In this document: one piece after another, positions 35,500 through 43,675 of the stretch | Numbering within the stretch: position 1 is the first letter of the stretch | How the letters are laid out: the number at the start of each line of letters is the position of its first letter | Assembly: GCF_023169965.1 (NCBI RefSeq) | Contig: NZ_AP025592.1 | Location: 3,286,001 to 3,350,000, forward strand | Source: Anaeromyxobacter paludicola | GTDB lineage: Bacteria > Myxococcota > Myxococcia > Myxococcales > Anaeromyxobacteraceae | Length of the DNA stretch: 64,000 nt | Direction of reading: 5' to 3' | The notes under the pieces: model-generated | The model's input: the letters and a program-made list of their open reading frames with translations, nothing else | Database searches by the model: none | What the model was told of the DNA's origin: nothing | Translations under genes and position numbers: made by a program

Positions 35500-36330
35500 T
35501 CAAGGTTCTTGCGAGAGGTCCAGTCCGCTCAGCCGCGGCAGCGCCGGCGCGGCGCGGGCCCGGGCGGAGGTGAACCGCTCGCGGTGCAGGAAGCCCTGGA
35601 CCGCGTCCACGCCGAGCGCCTCGGCGAGCCGGAGGTGGTCGGCGGTCTCCACGCCCTCGAGCACCGTCCGCTTGTCGAGCCGGACCGCCAGGGCCACGAG
35701 CGCCTCCAGCAGCCGGAGCTGGCCCGGGTCGCTGGCGCGCGCCACCCAGCTCCGGTCGAGCTTCCAGACGGCGGCGGCCTGGAGCGCCTCGAGCGACAGG
35801 AGCGTGTCGGGGGCGCCGATGTCGTCGAGCGCCACGCAGAGCGCGCGCCGGCGCAGCGCCGCCACCAGCGCGCGCCCCTGGACGGCGTCGCTCACGGTGA
35901 CGTTCTCGATCACCTCCACCACCCGCGGGGCGGGTGCCGGGGCGGCGAGCAGGTCGAGGAGGGCGTTCGAGCCGTCGAGCCGCCAGCCGGCGGCGAAGCT
36001 GTCCGGGTCGAGGTTCAGGTGGAGCGGGGCGGGGGGCGCGTGGGCGAGCTGGAAGCGCTTCATCTCGAGCTCGATCTCGAAGAGGAGCGCGGGCTGGCGA
36101 TGGAGGGCGGCGAAGGCGACGGCCGGGGAGATGGGGGCGCCGTCCTCGGCGTGGAAGCGGGACAGCGCCTCGAACCCGAGCACCTCGCCGGTGCCGACCG
36201 ACACGATGGGCTGGTACTCGGCGCCGTAGCGGCCTTCGCGCACTGCGGCCGCCACCTCGGCGACGGAGAGGTGGGGGAGGTGCTCGTCAGGTTGGGAACT
36301 CTCGATGGGGTCCATGAGGTTGCGACGCAT
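35500..36330 (-). CDS. EAL-domain protein with altered loop 6
   Basis: This 276-residue stand-alone EAL protein (c-di-GMP phosphodiesterase family) has no sensor domain. Signatures are YQPIVSVGTGEVLGFEALSRF (EAL), LHLNLDPDSF (metal Asn), VEVIENVTVSD (metal Glu), VALDDIGAPDTL where DDFGTGYSS is usual, WKLDRSW (catalytic Lys), EGVET and QGFLHRERF. Metal and catalytic residues appear kept, but the DDFGxG loop is degenerate, so activity is uncertain. ATG 36330 and ATG 36315 are both possible; neither has a clear RBS. Confidence 0.88.
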   Translation of the reverse strand: MRRNLMDPIESSQPDEHLPHLSVAEVAAAVREGRYGAEYQPIVSVGTGEVLGFEALSRFHAEDGAPISPAVAFAALHRQPALLFEIELEMKRFQLAHAPPAPLHLNLDPDSFAAGWRLDGSNALLDLLAAPAPAPRVVEVIENVTVSDAVQGRALVAALRRRALCVALDDIGAPDTLLSLEALQAAAVWKLDRSWVARASDPGQLRLLEALVALAVRLDKRTVLEGVETADHLRLAEALGVDAVQGFLHRERFTSARARAAPALPRLSGLDLSQEP

Positions 36331-36390
36331 TATCAGAATGGCCGGACAGGCGCCAGTCTGCGGGTCTACTGTGGAAGCAGCCAGGGACGC

Positions 36391-36446
36391 CGGTGCCGGA
36401 CCCCGGTGCCGGAGATTCGCGACCTTGGCGAGTACCCGGTGCCGGA
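36391..36446. repeat. Three direct repeats of CGGTGCCGGA upstream of sodC
   Basis: Identical 10-mers start at 36391, 36404 and 36437, in the 199-bp gap between the EAL gene and sodC. The last two extend to GGTGCCGGAGAT. The start-to-start spacings are 13 and 33 bp. They could be operator half-sites for either divergent gene, or a short tandem duplication. Confidence 0.45.
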
Positions 36447-36529
36447 GATCCTCCTTTCGCGGGACCCCGGAAGCGACGTGCGCCCGGCTACCCTCCCGCT
36501 AAGCCCACGGCCCGACAGGAGGAATCACC

Positions 36530-37063
36530 ATGAGGCGCCTCGCCCTCGCCGCCCCCCTCGCCCTCTTCGCCGCCGCGCTGCTGCCCCGCGCCGCCCTCGC
36601 CGAGCCCCCCGCCCACGCCCGGCTCGTGGATGCCAAGGGGCAGGAGCTCGGCACCGCCAAGCTCGTCGAGGAGGACGGGGGCGTGAAGATGGAGCTGATG
36701 GTCGCGAACCTTCCGCCCGGGAAGCACGGCATCCACGTCCACGCGGTCGGCAAGTGCGACCCGCCCGACTTCAAGAGCGCCGGGCCGCACTTCAACCCGG
36801 GCAACAAGCACCACGGCCTCCACAACCCGCAGGGCCCGCACGCTGGCGACCTCGCCAACCTCGAGGTGAAGCCCGACGGCCGGGCCCGCGAGCTGGTCAC
36901 GCTGAAGGGCGTGACCCTGGGCGGCGGCGAGAGGTCGCTGTTCCAGCCGGGCGGGACCGCGCTCGTCATCCACGCGGATCCGGACGACGAGAAGACCGAT
37001 CCGGCCGGCAACTCCGGCGCGCGGATCGCGTGCGGGGTGATCGAGAAGGGCGCGGGGCAATAG
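36530..37063 (+). CDS. sodC: Periplasmic Cu/Zn superoxide dismutase
   Basis: Dismutates superoxide in the periplasm. It has 177 residues with signal peptide MRRLALAAPLALFAAALLPRAALAEP. Metal ligands are in GKHGIHVHAVGKCD (copper His pair), AGPHFNPGNKHHG (bridging and zinc His) and GPHAGDLANL (zinc His and Asp), and a further copper His in LVIHADPDD. The disulphide Cys pair is in GKCD and RIACGVIEK. The RBS AGGAGG precedes ATG 36530. It stands alone and is convergent with yajQ. Confidence 0.95.
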   Translation: MRRLALAAPLALFAAALLPRAALAEPPAHARLVDAKGQELGTAKLVEEDGGVKMELMVANLPPGKHGIHVHAVGKCDPPDFKSAGPHFNPGNKHHGLHNPQGPHAGDLANLEVKPDGRARELVTLKGVTLGGGERSLFQPGGTALVIHADPDDEKTDPAGNSGARIACGVIEKGAGQ

Positions 37064-37088
37064 GCAGCGGGAGGGGGCTCCCTGCGCC

Positions 37089-37577
37089 TCAGTCCCTGAA
37101 GTTCTGGAACGAGACCGGGAAGGGGTAGTTCTTCGCCCGCACCGCGTGCATCACGCCCTGCAGGTCGTCCTTCTTCTTGCCCGAGATCCGCACCGCCTCG
37201 CCCTGGATGCTGGCCTGGACCTTGAGCCCGCTCTCCTTCACGAGGGCCACGATCTTCTTCGCGTCCTCGCTCTTGATGCCCTTCTTGAGCTTCACGAGCT
37301 GCCGCACGTGGCCGCCGGCCGCCGGCTCCACCTTCTGCGGATCGAGCCCCTCGAGCGGCACGCCGCGCTTGGCGAGCTTCTCCATCAGGACCTGGTGGGC
37401 CGCCTCGCAGCGCCCCTCGCTGTTGGCCTTGATGAGGATGGCCCCGTCCTTGTCCCGCTCGAGATCGGTGCTCGTCCCCTTGAAGTCGTACCGCTGGGCG
37501 AGCTCCTTCCGCGCCTGGTTGAAGGCGTTGTCCACCTCCATCATGTCGAGCTCGGAGACGATGTCGAAGCTGGGCAT
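37089..37577 (-). CDS. yajQ: YajQ family nucleotide-binding protein
   Basis: This 162-residue UPF0234/YajQ protein starts MPSFDIVSELDMMEVDNAFNQ and has YDFKGTSTDLERD, SEDAKKIVALVKESGLKVQASIQG and VRISGKKKDDLQGVMHAVR. Family members bind GTP/ATP, tRNA, and in Xanthomonas c-di-GMP. It lies 18 bp downstream of the RNase J gene on the same strand, suggesting a shared RNA-related transcript. Confidence 0.95.
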   Translation of the reverse strand: MPSFDIVSELDMMEVDNAFNQARKELAQRYDFKGTSTDLERDKDGAILIKANSEGRCEAAHQVLMEKLAKRGVPLEGLDPQKVEPAAGGHVRQLVKLKKGIKSEDAKKIVALVKESGLKVQASIQGEAVRISGKKKDDLQGVMHAVRAKNYPFPVSFQNFRD

Positions 37578-37595
37578 GGCCGTGCGTAACCTCCC

Positions 37596-39248
37596 TCAAA
37601 GTTCGAGCACCACAGGTAACACGGTCGGCCGCCGGCCGCCGCTCTTGCGGAAGTAGCGGCGCACCGCCACCCGCAGCGCCTCCTGCACCTCGGCGACGTC
37701 GGCCCGGGCCTGCGGCGAGAGCTCCTCGACCGCCCGGAGCGCCTCGCCCCGGAGCTCGGCCTCGGTCCCCTCGAAGCCGGCCACGCCCTTCGCGAAGAGA
37801 TCGGGCCCGCGGACCACCTCGCCGCTCGCCTTGTCCACCACCAGCACCACGGTGCAGAGCCCCGCCTCGGCGAGCAGCCGGCGGTCCTTCACCACCAGCG
37901 CCCCGATGTCCTCCCCGGCGAGCGCCTCGCGATCGGTGTAGACGCGCCCCACCGGCAGCTTCTCCGGCAGCACCCGCGCGCCGTCGTCGGAGAGCTCGAG
38001 CACGTCCCCGTCGAGGAGCAGGTGCCGGTGGGCCACCCCCTCGGCGGCGGCGTGGGCGGCGTGGCGGGAGAGCTGCCGGTACTCGCCGTGGATGGGGACG
38101 AAGCGCTCCGGCCGGAGCGTCCGGATGAGCCGGCGCTGCTCGTCCTCGGCGGCGTGACCGGAGACGTGGACCCGCGGCCCGCCCTCGTAGACCACCTCGG
38201 CGCCGCGCCGGCAGAGGTCGTTCACCACCTGCCCGATCGCGAGCTCGTTCCCCGGGATGTGGCGCGAGGAGAGGATGACGAGGTCGCCCGGCTCGACCGT
38301 CAGCTCCGGGTGCTCGCCGCGGGCGAGGCGGGCCAGCGCGCTCCGCGGCTCGCCCTGGGTGCCGGTGGTGACGACGCAGAGCTCTCGCGGCGGCAGCTCG
38401 CGGGCCTCCTCGGGCGTGCAGCCCTGCCAGCCGGCGAAGGAGAGGTACCCGAGCTCGCGCGCCAGCCGGACGTTCTGCTCCATCGACCGCCCGAGCAGCG
38501 CCACCCGCCGCCCCTCGGCCCGCGCCGCCTGGCCCACCTGCTGGATCCGGTCGATGTTGGAGGCGAAGCAGGCCACGAAGACCCGCCGCGTCGCCCGCTC
38601 GAACAGCGCCGCCAGCCCGGGCGCCACCGCCGCCTCCGAGAGCGAGCTCCCCGGCCGCTCCGCGTTGGTGGAGTCGGAGAGGAGCAGCCGCACCCCCTCC
38701 CGGCCGAGCGCCTCGAGGCGGGCGAGGTCGAAGCCGCGCCGCGAGACCGGCGTCTCGTCGATCTTGAAGTCGCCGGTGTGGACGAGCGTGCCCTGGGGCG
38801 TCGAGATCGCGAGCGCGCAGGCGTCGGGGATCGAGTGGGTGACGCTCACGAACTCCACCGCCAGCGGCGAGCCCTCGCCGAGGTCGCGGACGTCGCCCGG
38901 CCGGACCTCGCGCAGGTCGGCCGCGATCCCCATCTCGGCGCAGCGCCCGCGCAGCAGCTCCAGGGCGAAGCGCGGCGCGTAGACCGGCACCGGCACGTCG
39001 CGCAGGAGGAAGGGGAGGGCGCCGATGTGGTCCTCGTGGCCGTGCGTCACGAAGACCGCCCCCACCTGCGCCTTGCGCTCCTTGAGCCAGGAGAGGTCGG
39101 GGGCGATCACGTCCACGCCCAGGTTCTCGTTCGGGAAGAGGATGCCGCAGTCCACGACCGCGATCCGCCCCTCGCACTCGTAGGCGGTGCAGTTCATGCC
39201 GACCTCTCCGAGGCCTCCGAGGGCGGCGATGCGGACGGGGGGTGCCAT
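37596..39248 (-). CDS. rnj: Ribonuclease J
   Basis: Beta-CASP metallo-beta-lactamase ribonuclease (endo- and 5'-3' exonuclease) for mRNA decay and rRNA maturation. It has 550 residues. The metal motif is THGHEDHIGALPF, followed by VHTGDFKID and LLSDSTNAERPG. The beta-CASP motifs are ACFASNIDRIQQ, TGTQGEPRSAL and HVSGHAAEDEQ. The C-terminal domain contains the conserved REALAGEDIGALV. Initiation is at ATG 39248 (MAPPVRIAALGGLGEVGMN). Confidence 0.95.
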   Translation of the reverse strand: MAPPVRIAALGGLGEVGMNCTAYECEGRIAVVDCGILFPNENLGVDVIAPDLSWLKERKAQVGAVFVTHGHEDHIGALPFLLRDVPVPVYAPRFALELLRGRCAEMGIAADLREVRPGDVRDLGEGSPLAVEFVSVTHSIPDACALAISTPQGTLVHTGDFKIDETPVSRRGFDLARLEALGREGVRLLLSDSTNAERPGSSLSEAAVAPGLAALFERATRRVFVACFASNIDRIQQVGQAARAEGRRVALLGRSMEQNVRLARELGYLSFAGWQGCTPEEARELPPRELCVVTTGTQGEPRSALARLARGEHPELTVEPGDLVILSSRHIPGNELAIGQVVNDLCRRGAEVVYEGGPRVHVSGHAAEDEQRRLIRTLRPERFVPIHGEYRQLSRHAAHAAAEGVAHRHLLLDGDVLELSDDGARVLPEKLPVGRVYTDREALAGEDIGALVVKDRRLLAEAGLCTVVLVVDKASGEVVRGPDLFAKGVAGFEGTEAELRGEALRAVEELSPQARADVAEVQEALRVAVRRYFRKSGGRRPTVLPVVLEL

Positions 39249-39373
39249 GGGCCGCGCACTCTATAACGGGGCGCCCGGCCCCGGCGCCCTTCCGGCGGCC
39301 GCTGGCGCGCGCCCTCCGCCCCGGGGCCCTCCTGGGCCTTCCGCCGCGCCGCCGGCCGGGCGATGATCCCCCC

Positions 39374-40855
39374 ATGCCCGGCCCGTGGTCCCTCCGCGCC
39401 CGCCCCGCCCCCGCGCCGCCGAGCCCGGGCGCGCAGCGCGCCTGGCTGCGGCCCCTGGGCGAGCAGGCCTTCTCGCGCGCCGCCGGGGCGCCGCTCGTCC
39501 CCGGGAACCGGGTGCGCCTCCTGCGGGACGCCGCCGAGAACTTCCCGGCCTGGCTGCGGGCCATCGAGCGCGCCGAGCGGAGCGTCTGGTTCGAGGCCTA
39601 CATCCTCGCCGGCGACCAGATCGGGACCCGCTTCGCGCGGGCGCTCGCCGAGAAGGCCCGGCAGGGCGTGCAGGTGCGGGTGCTGCACGACTGGCTCGGA
39701 GGGCTGGGCGAGGCGGACCGCGGCTTCTGGCGGCGGCTCGCCGCGGCCGGCGTCGAGGTGCGCTGCTTCAACCCGCCGCGCCTCGAGAGCCCGCTCGCCT
39801 TCCTCCGGCGCGACCACCGCAAGTGCACCGTGGTGGACGGCGAGCTCGGCTTCGTCTCCGGCCTCTGCGTCGCCGACCGCTGGTGCGGGGACCCGGCCCG
39901 CGGCGAGCCGCCCTGGCGCGACAGCGGCCTCGAGGTCCGCGGCCCGGCGGTGGCCGACCTCGCGCGCGCCTTCGCGCGGACCTGGGCCGAGGCCGGCCCC
40001 GCCATCCCCCTGGGCGAGCTCCCCGACCCGTCCGACCTGCCCGCGGCCGGCGACACGGCGGTGCGGGTGGTCGCGACCGAGCCCGCCACGGCCGGCCTCC
40101 TCCGGCTCGACCAGCTCATCGCGGCCGTCGCCCGGGAGCGGCTCTGGATCACCGACGCCTACTACGTCGGCATGCCGAGCTACGTGCAGGCGCTGCGCGG
40201 CGCCGCGGCCGACGGGGTGGACGTGCGCTTCCTCGTGCCGGGCCGGAGCGACCTCGGCCTCGTGAAGCGGCTCGGGACCGCCGGCTACCGGCCGCTGCTC
40301 GAGGCGGGCGTCCGGCTCTTCGAGTGGTCCGGCCCCATGCTGCACGCCAAGACCGCGGTCGCCGACGGGCGCTGGGCGCGGGTCGGCTCGTCCAACCTCA
40401 ACGCCTCGAGCTTCATGGGCAACTGGGAGCTCGACGTGGCGGTGGAGGACGAGGCCTTCGGCGCCGAGATGGAGCGGCAGTTCGAGGCCGACCTGGCGAC
40501 GGCGACCGAGGTGGTGCTGAGCCGGAGGCGGCGGCCGGTCCACGGGCCGCCCGCGCCGCGGCCGCGCGTCCGCGAGGGCTCGGCGGTGGCCACCGCCGGC
40601 GCCATGCGGCTCGGCAACGCCGTCGGCGCGGCGCTGAGCGGGCACCGGCTGCTCGGGCCGGCCGAGGCGAGCCTGCTCCTCTTCGCCGGGCTGGCGCTCC
40701 TCGGCCTCGTCGTCGTCACCGGCCTCTACCCGCGCGCCGTGCTCGCGCCGTTCCTGGTGCTGGGCGCCTGGATCGGCGTCGCGCTGGTGCTGCGCGGGGT
40801 GCGGCTCTGGCGCGAGCGGCCGCCGCCGGAGGGGCCGCCGCCGCCCGCGGCGTGA
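39374..40855 (+). CDS. Phospholipase D/cardiolipin synthase-like protein with C-terminal membrane hairpin
   Basis: A 493-residue PLD-family enzyme. The first HKD motif is DHRKCTVVDGELGF and the second is MLHAKTAVADGRWARVGSSNLN. This two-HKD layout with YVGMPSYVQALRGAAADGVDV matches cardiolipin synthases (Cls), which condense phosphatidylglycerol. Unlike standard Cls it lacks the two N-terminal helices and instead has two hydrophobic segments near the C-terminus (ASLLLFAGLALLGLVVVTGLY, LAPFLVLGAWIGVALVL). It is divergent from RNase J and followed 66 bp later by pcrA. Confidence 0.88.
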   Translation: MPGPWSLRARPAPAPPSPGAQRAWLRPLGEQAFSRAAGAPLVPGNRVRLLRDAAENFPAWLRAIERAERSVWFEAYILAGDQIGTRFARALAEKARQGVQVRVLHDWLGGLGEADRGFWRRLAAAGVEVRCFNPPRLESPLAFLRRDHRKCTVVDGELGFVSGLCVADRWCGDPARGEPPWRDSGLEVRGPAVADLARAFARTWAEAGPAIPLGELPDPSDLPAAGDTAVRVVATEPATAGLLRLDQLIAAVARERLWITDAYYVGMPSYVQALRGAAADGVDVRFLVPGRSDLGLVKRLGTAGYRPLLEAGVRLFEWSGPMLHAKTAVADGRWARVGSSNLNASSFMGNWELDVAVEDEAFGAEMERQFEADLATATEVVLSRRRRPVHGPPAPRPRVREGSAVATAGAMRLGNAVGAALSGHRLLGPAEASLLLFAGLALLGLVVVTGLYPRAVLAPFLVLGAWIGVALVLRGVRLWRERPPPEGPPPPAA

Positions 40856-40921
40856 GCCCGGGAGCGACCTCTGGCGCGCGACCCCGGCCCTCCCGGCCGG
40901 AATGGATTATGTTGCGCCCCG

Positions 40922-43291
40922 ATGTCCGCGCCCGACCTGCTCCAGGACCTGAACGACGCCCAGGCCGCCGCGGTGCTGCACGGCGACGGCCCCCTGCTCG
41001 TCCTCGCCGGGGCCGGCTCCGGCAAGACCCGCGTCATCGTGCACCGCATCGCCCACCTCGTCACCGAGCGGCGGGTGATGCCGTGGCACGTGCTCGCGGT
41101 GACCTTCACCAACAAGGCCGCCGGCGAGATGCGCGAGCGGCTCGAGGCGCTCCTCGGGCCGCAGGCGCGCGAGCTCTGGCTCAGCACCTTCCACGCCTTC
41201 GGCGCCCGCTTCCTGCGGCGCGAGGCGCACCGCGCCGGGCTCCCGCCCGACTTCGCCATCTACGACGACGACGACCAGCTCCGCCTGGTGAAGTCGGAGC
41301 TCGCCGCCGCCGGCATGGGCGACGACGACCGGATGGGCCCGCGCGCCGTCCTCACCCGCATCGACCGCTGGAAGAGCGCCGGCCACCTGCCGGGCGGCGT
41401 GAAGGTGGGCGACTACGACGTGGAGGGGCAGGCGGCGCTCGAGATCTACCGGCGCTACGAGAAGCAGCTCGCGCGGGCCGGCGCGGTGGACTTCGGCGAC
41501 CTCCTGCTCCGGCCGCTCGAGCTCCTCGAGTCCGACCCCGACCTCTTGCGCTACTGGTCGGGCCGCTTCCGCTACCTCCTCGTGGACGAGTTCCAGGACA
41601 CGAGCGCCATCCAGCTCGAGCTGGTGAAGCTCCTCGCCGGGGCGGCGCGGAACGTCTGCGTGGTGGGCGACGACGACCAGGCCATCTACCGGTGGCGCGG
41701 CGCCGACGTCTCCAACATCCTCGACTTCGACCGGACCTTCCCCGGCACGCGGGTGGTGAAGCTCGAGCAGAACTACCGCTCCACGAGCCGCATCCTCGAG
41801 GCCGCCCACGCCGTCATCGCCAAGGCGGCGCGGCGGCGGGAGAAGAAGCTCTGGACCGCGCAGGAGGGGGGCGCGCCGCTCCGGCTCCTCGTGGCCCAGG
41901 ACGAGCACGAGGAGGGCGAGAAGGTGGCCCGCGCCGCGGCCGGCCTGCGCGCCGAGGGGGTGCGGCTCGACGAGATCGCCGTCCTCTACCGGACCAACGC
42001 CCAGTCGCGCCCGCTCGAGGCGGCGATGCGGAGCGCCCGCCTCCCCTACGTCATCGTCCGGGGCCAGAGCTTCTACGAGCGGGCCGAGGTGAAGGACGCC
42101 GCCGCCTACCTGCGGCTCGCGCTCAACCCGCGCTCCGACCTCGACCTCGCCCGGGTCATCAACCGGCCGGCGCGCGGCATCGGCGAGAAGACGGTGGAGC
42201 GGCTGCGGGCCTACGCCGCCGTGAAGGAGCTCCCGCTCATCGAGGCGCTCGGCGACCGCGACGCCATCTCCGAGCTGAAGCCGGCCGCCCGGAAGGCGCT
42301 CGCCGCCTTCCACGACCTCGTCCTCGGGCTGAACCGCGACATCGGCGGGCTCGACGCCGGCGTGGCGGTGCAGGAGGTGCTCACCCGCTCCGAGATGATC
42401 GAGAAGTTCCGGGCCGAGGGGAGCGACGAGGGGGTGGAGCGGGTGGAGAACCTGCTCGAGCTGGTCGCCGCCGCGCGCGAGTTCGACGAGGCCCACGCCG
42501 GCGAGCCCCCGCCGCGCGACCCGGAGGAGCAGCTCCCCTCGCCGGTGGCGCGCTTCCTCGAGCAGCTCGCGCTCCTCGGCGACGCCGACGCCCCCACGCC
42601 CGAGGGGCGGGTGGCGCTCATGACGCTCCACGCCGCCAAGGGGCTCGAGTTCGACGCGGTCTTCATGGCGGGCATGGAGGACGGCACGCTGCCGTACGAG
42701 CGGCCCTGGTCCGACGACGGCCCGGCGGAGGTGGCCGCCGCGCAGGACGAGGAGCGGCGGCTCTGCTACGTCGGCATGACGCGGGCGAAGAAGCTCCTCA
42801 CCCTGTCGCTGGCGCGCCGGCGCATGGGGTTCGGCGAGAACGGCCCGAGCTTCCGCGCCACCGAGCCCTCGCGCTTCCTGGGCGATCTCCCGCCCGAGCT
42901 CTTCGGCCTCCCCGCGCGCGCCCCCGCCGCCGCGCCGCGCCCGTCGGGGCCGGTCATCCGCCGCCACCCGGGCGCGCTCCCCGGCGAGCCGGTCATCGAG
43001 CTCGACGAGGCCGACGGGTTCCAGGAGTCCCGCCCGCCGCCCCGCGCCGCGCCCCCGCTCCGCCGCCCCGCCGCGCCCCGGGGCGAGCCGGAGATCGACT
43101 ACTCCTACGACCAGTCGCAGGCCTCCGGCGGCGGCGCCCCGTTCCCGCGCGGCGCCCGGGTGGTGCACCCGTCGCTCGGCGAGGGCGTGGTGAAGTCCTG
43201 CGACGGCGCGGGCGCGGAGGCCAAGGTGACGGTGGCGTTCTTCGGGGCCGGCGAGAAGCGGGTGCTGGCGCGGTTCCTCAGGCCCGGGTAG
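40922..43291 (+). CDS. pcrA: ATP-dependent 3'-5' DNA helicase, PcrA/UvrD
   Basis: SF1A helicase for excision repair and recombination control, 789 residues. The opening is LNDAQAAAVLHGDGPLLVLAGAGSGKT (Q motif and Walker A). Then come VTFTNKAAGEMRERL, STFHAFGARFLR, LLVDEFQDTS (Walker B), VVGDDDQAIYRWRGAD, LEQNYRST, VALMTLHAAKGLEFDAVF and RLCYVGMTRAKKLL. After a ~90-residue Pro-rich linker, the C-terminus (FPRGARVVHPSLGEGVV...VAFFGAGEKRVLARFL) forms the Tudor-like RNA-polymerase/MutL-binding domain of PcrA. Confidence 0.96.
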   Translation: MSAPDLLQDLNDAQAAAVLHGDGPLLVLAGAGSGKTRVIVHRIAHLVTERRVMPWHVLAVTFTNKAAGEMRERLEALLGPQARELWLSTFHAFGARFLRREAHRAGLPPDFAIYDDDDQLRLVKSELAAAGMGDDDRMGPRAVLTRIDRWKSAGHLPGGVKVGDYDVEGQAALEIYRRYEKQLARAGAVDFGDLLLRPLELLESDPDLLRYWSGRFRYLLVDEFQDTSAIQLELVKLLAGAARNVCVVGDDDQAIYRWRGADVSNILDFDRTFPGTRVVKLEQNYRSTSRILEAAHAVIAKAARRREKKLWTAQEGGAPLRLLVAQDEHEEGEKVARAAAGLRAEGVRLDEIAVLYRTNAQSRPLEAAMRSARLPYVIVRGQSFYERAEVKDAAAYLRLALNPRSDLDLARVINRPARGIGEKTVERLRAYAAVKELPLIEALGDRDAISELKPAARKALAAFHDLVLGLNRDIGGLDAGVAVQEVLTRSEMIEKFRAEGSDEGVERVENLLELVAAAREFDEAHAGEPPPRDPEEQLPSPVARFLEQLALLGDADAPTPEGRVALMTLHAAKGLEFDAVFMAGMEDGTLPYERPWSDDGPAEVAAAQDEERRLCYVGMTRAKKLLTLSLARRRMGFGENGPSFRATEPSRFLGDLPPELFGLPARAPAAAPRPSGPVIRRHPGALPGEPVIELDEADGFQESRPPPRAAPPLRRPAAPRGEPEIDYSYDQSQASGGGAPFPRGARVVHPSLGEGVVKSCDGAGAEAKVTVAFFGAGEKRVLARFLRPG

Positions 43292-43294
43292 CGC

Positions 43295-43624
43295 TCAGAG
43301 CGTCCTCACCCCGAACACCAGCGACACGAGGAACGAGATGATCGCCATGGCGATGGCGATGAGCAGCGCGTGCCCCACCCCCACCCCGTAGGCGAAGGTG
43401 ACCGTCGCGAGCCAGATGACCACGTAGAGCAGCCACGGCAGGAGCAGGAACCAGAGGAACTTCGCGAGCGTGAGGTACCAGGCCGCCGAGAGGAGGAAGG
43501 CGACGAGCAGCGCCGTCCCGAAGGTGTTCCGGGGGTTTCCCGGCGTGACCCACCCGACCGAGAGCATCAGCACCACGGCCGAGGCGGCCCAGCGGACCAG
43601 GAAGGCGGCGACGTGCGCGAACAT
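43295..43624 (-). CDS. Hypothetical membrane protein, 109 aa
   Basis: Three to four hydrophobic stretches (AAFLVRWAASAVVLMLSVGW, TALLVAFLLSAAWYLTLAKF, LWFLLLPWLLYVVIWLATVTF, ALLIAIAMAIISFLVSLVF) with few charges. The arrangement resembles phage-holin-superfamily IV/small membrane protein families, with no firm assignment. It converges with pcrA 3 bp away and is divergent from add (51-bp gap). Confidence 0.7.
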   Translation of the reverse strand: MFAHVAAFLVRWAASAVVLMLSVGWVTPGNPRNTFGTALLVAFLLSAAWYLTLAKFLWFLLLPWLLYVVIWLATVTFAYGVGVGHALLIAIAMAIISFLVSLVFGVRTL

Positions 43625-43675
43625 GCCCTCACGATAGCCGGTCGCCCCGCCCTCGCGCCCCCTTTATACTAGGGC

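Noticed and set aside
35500-37128. Long plus-strand frame across the EAL gene and sodC
   Set aside because: It is antisense to EAL-motif coding sequence and out of frame with sodC, with no recognisable domain.
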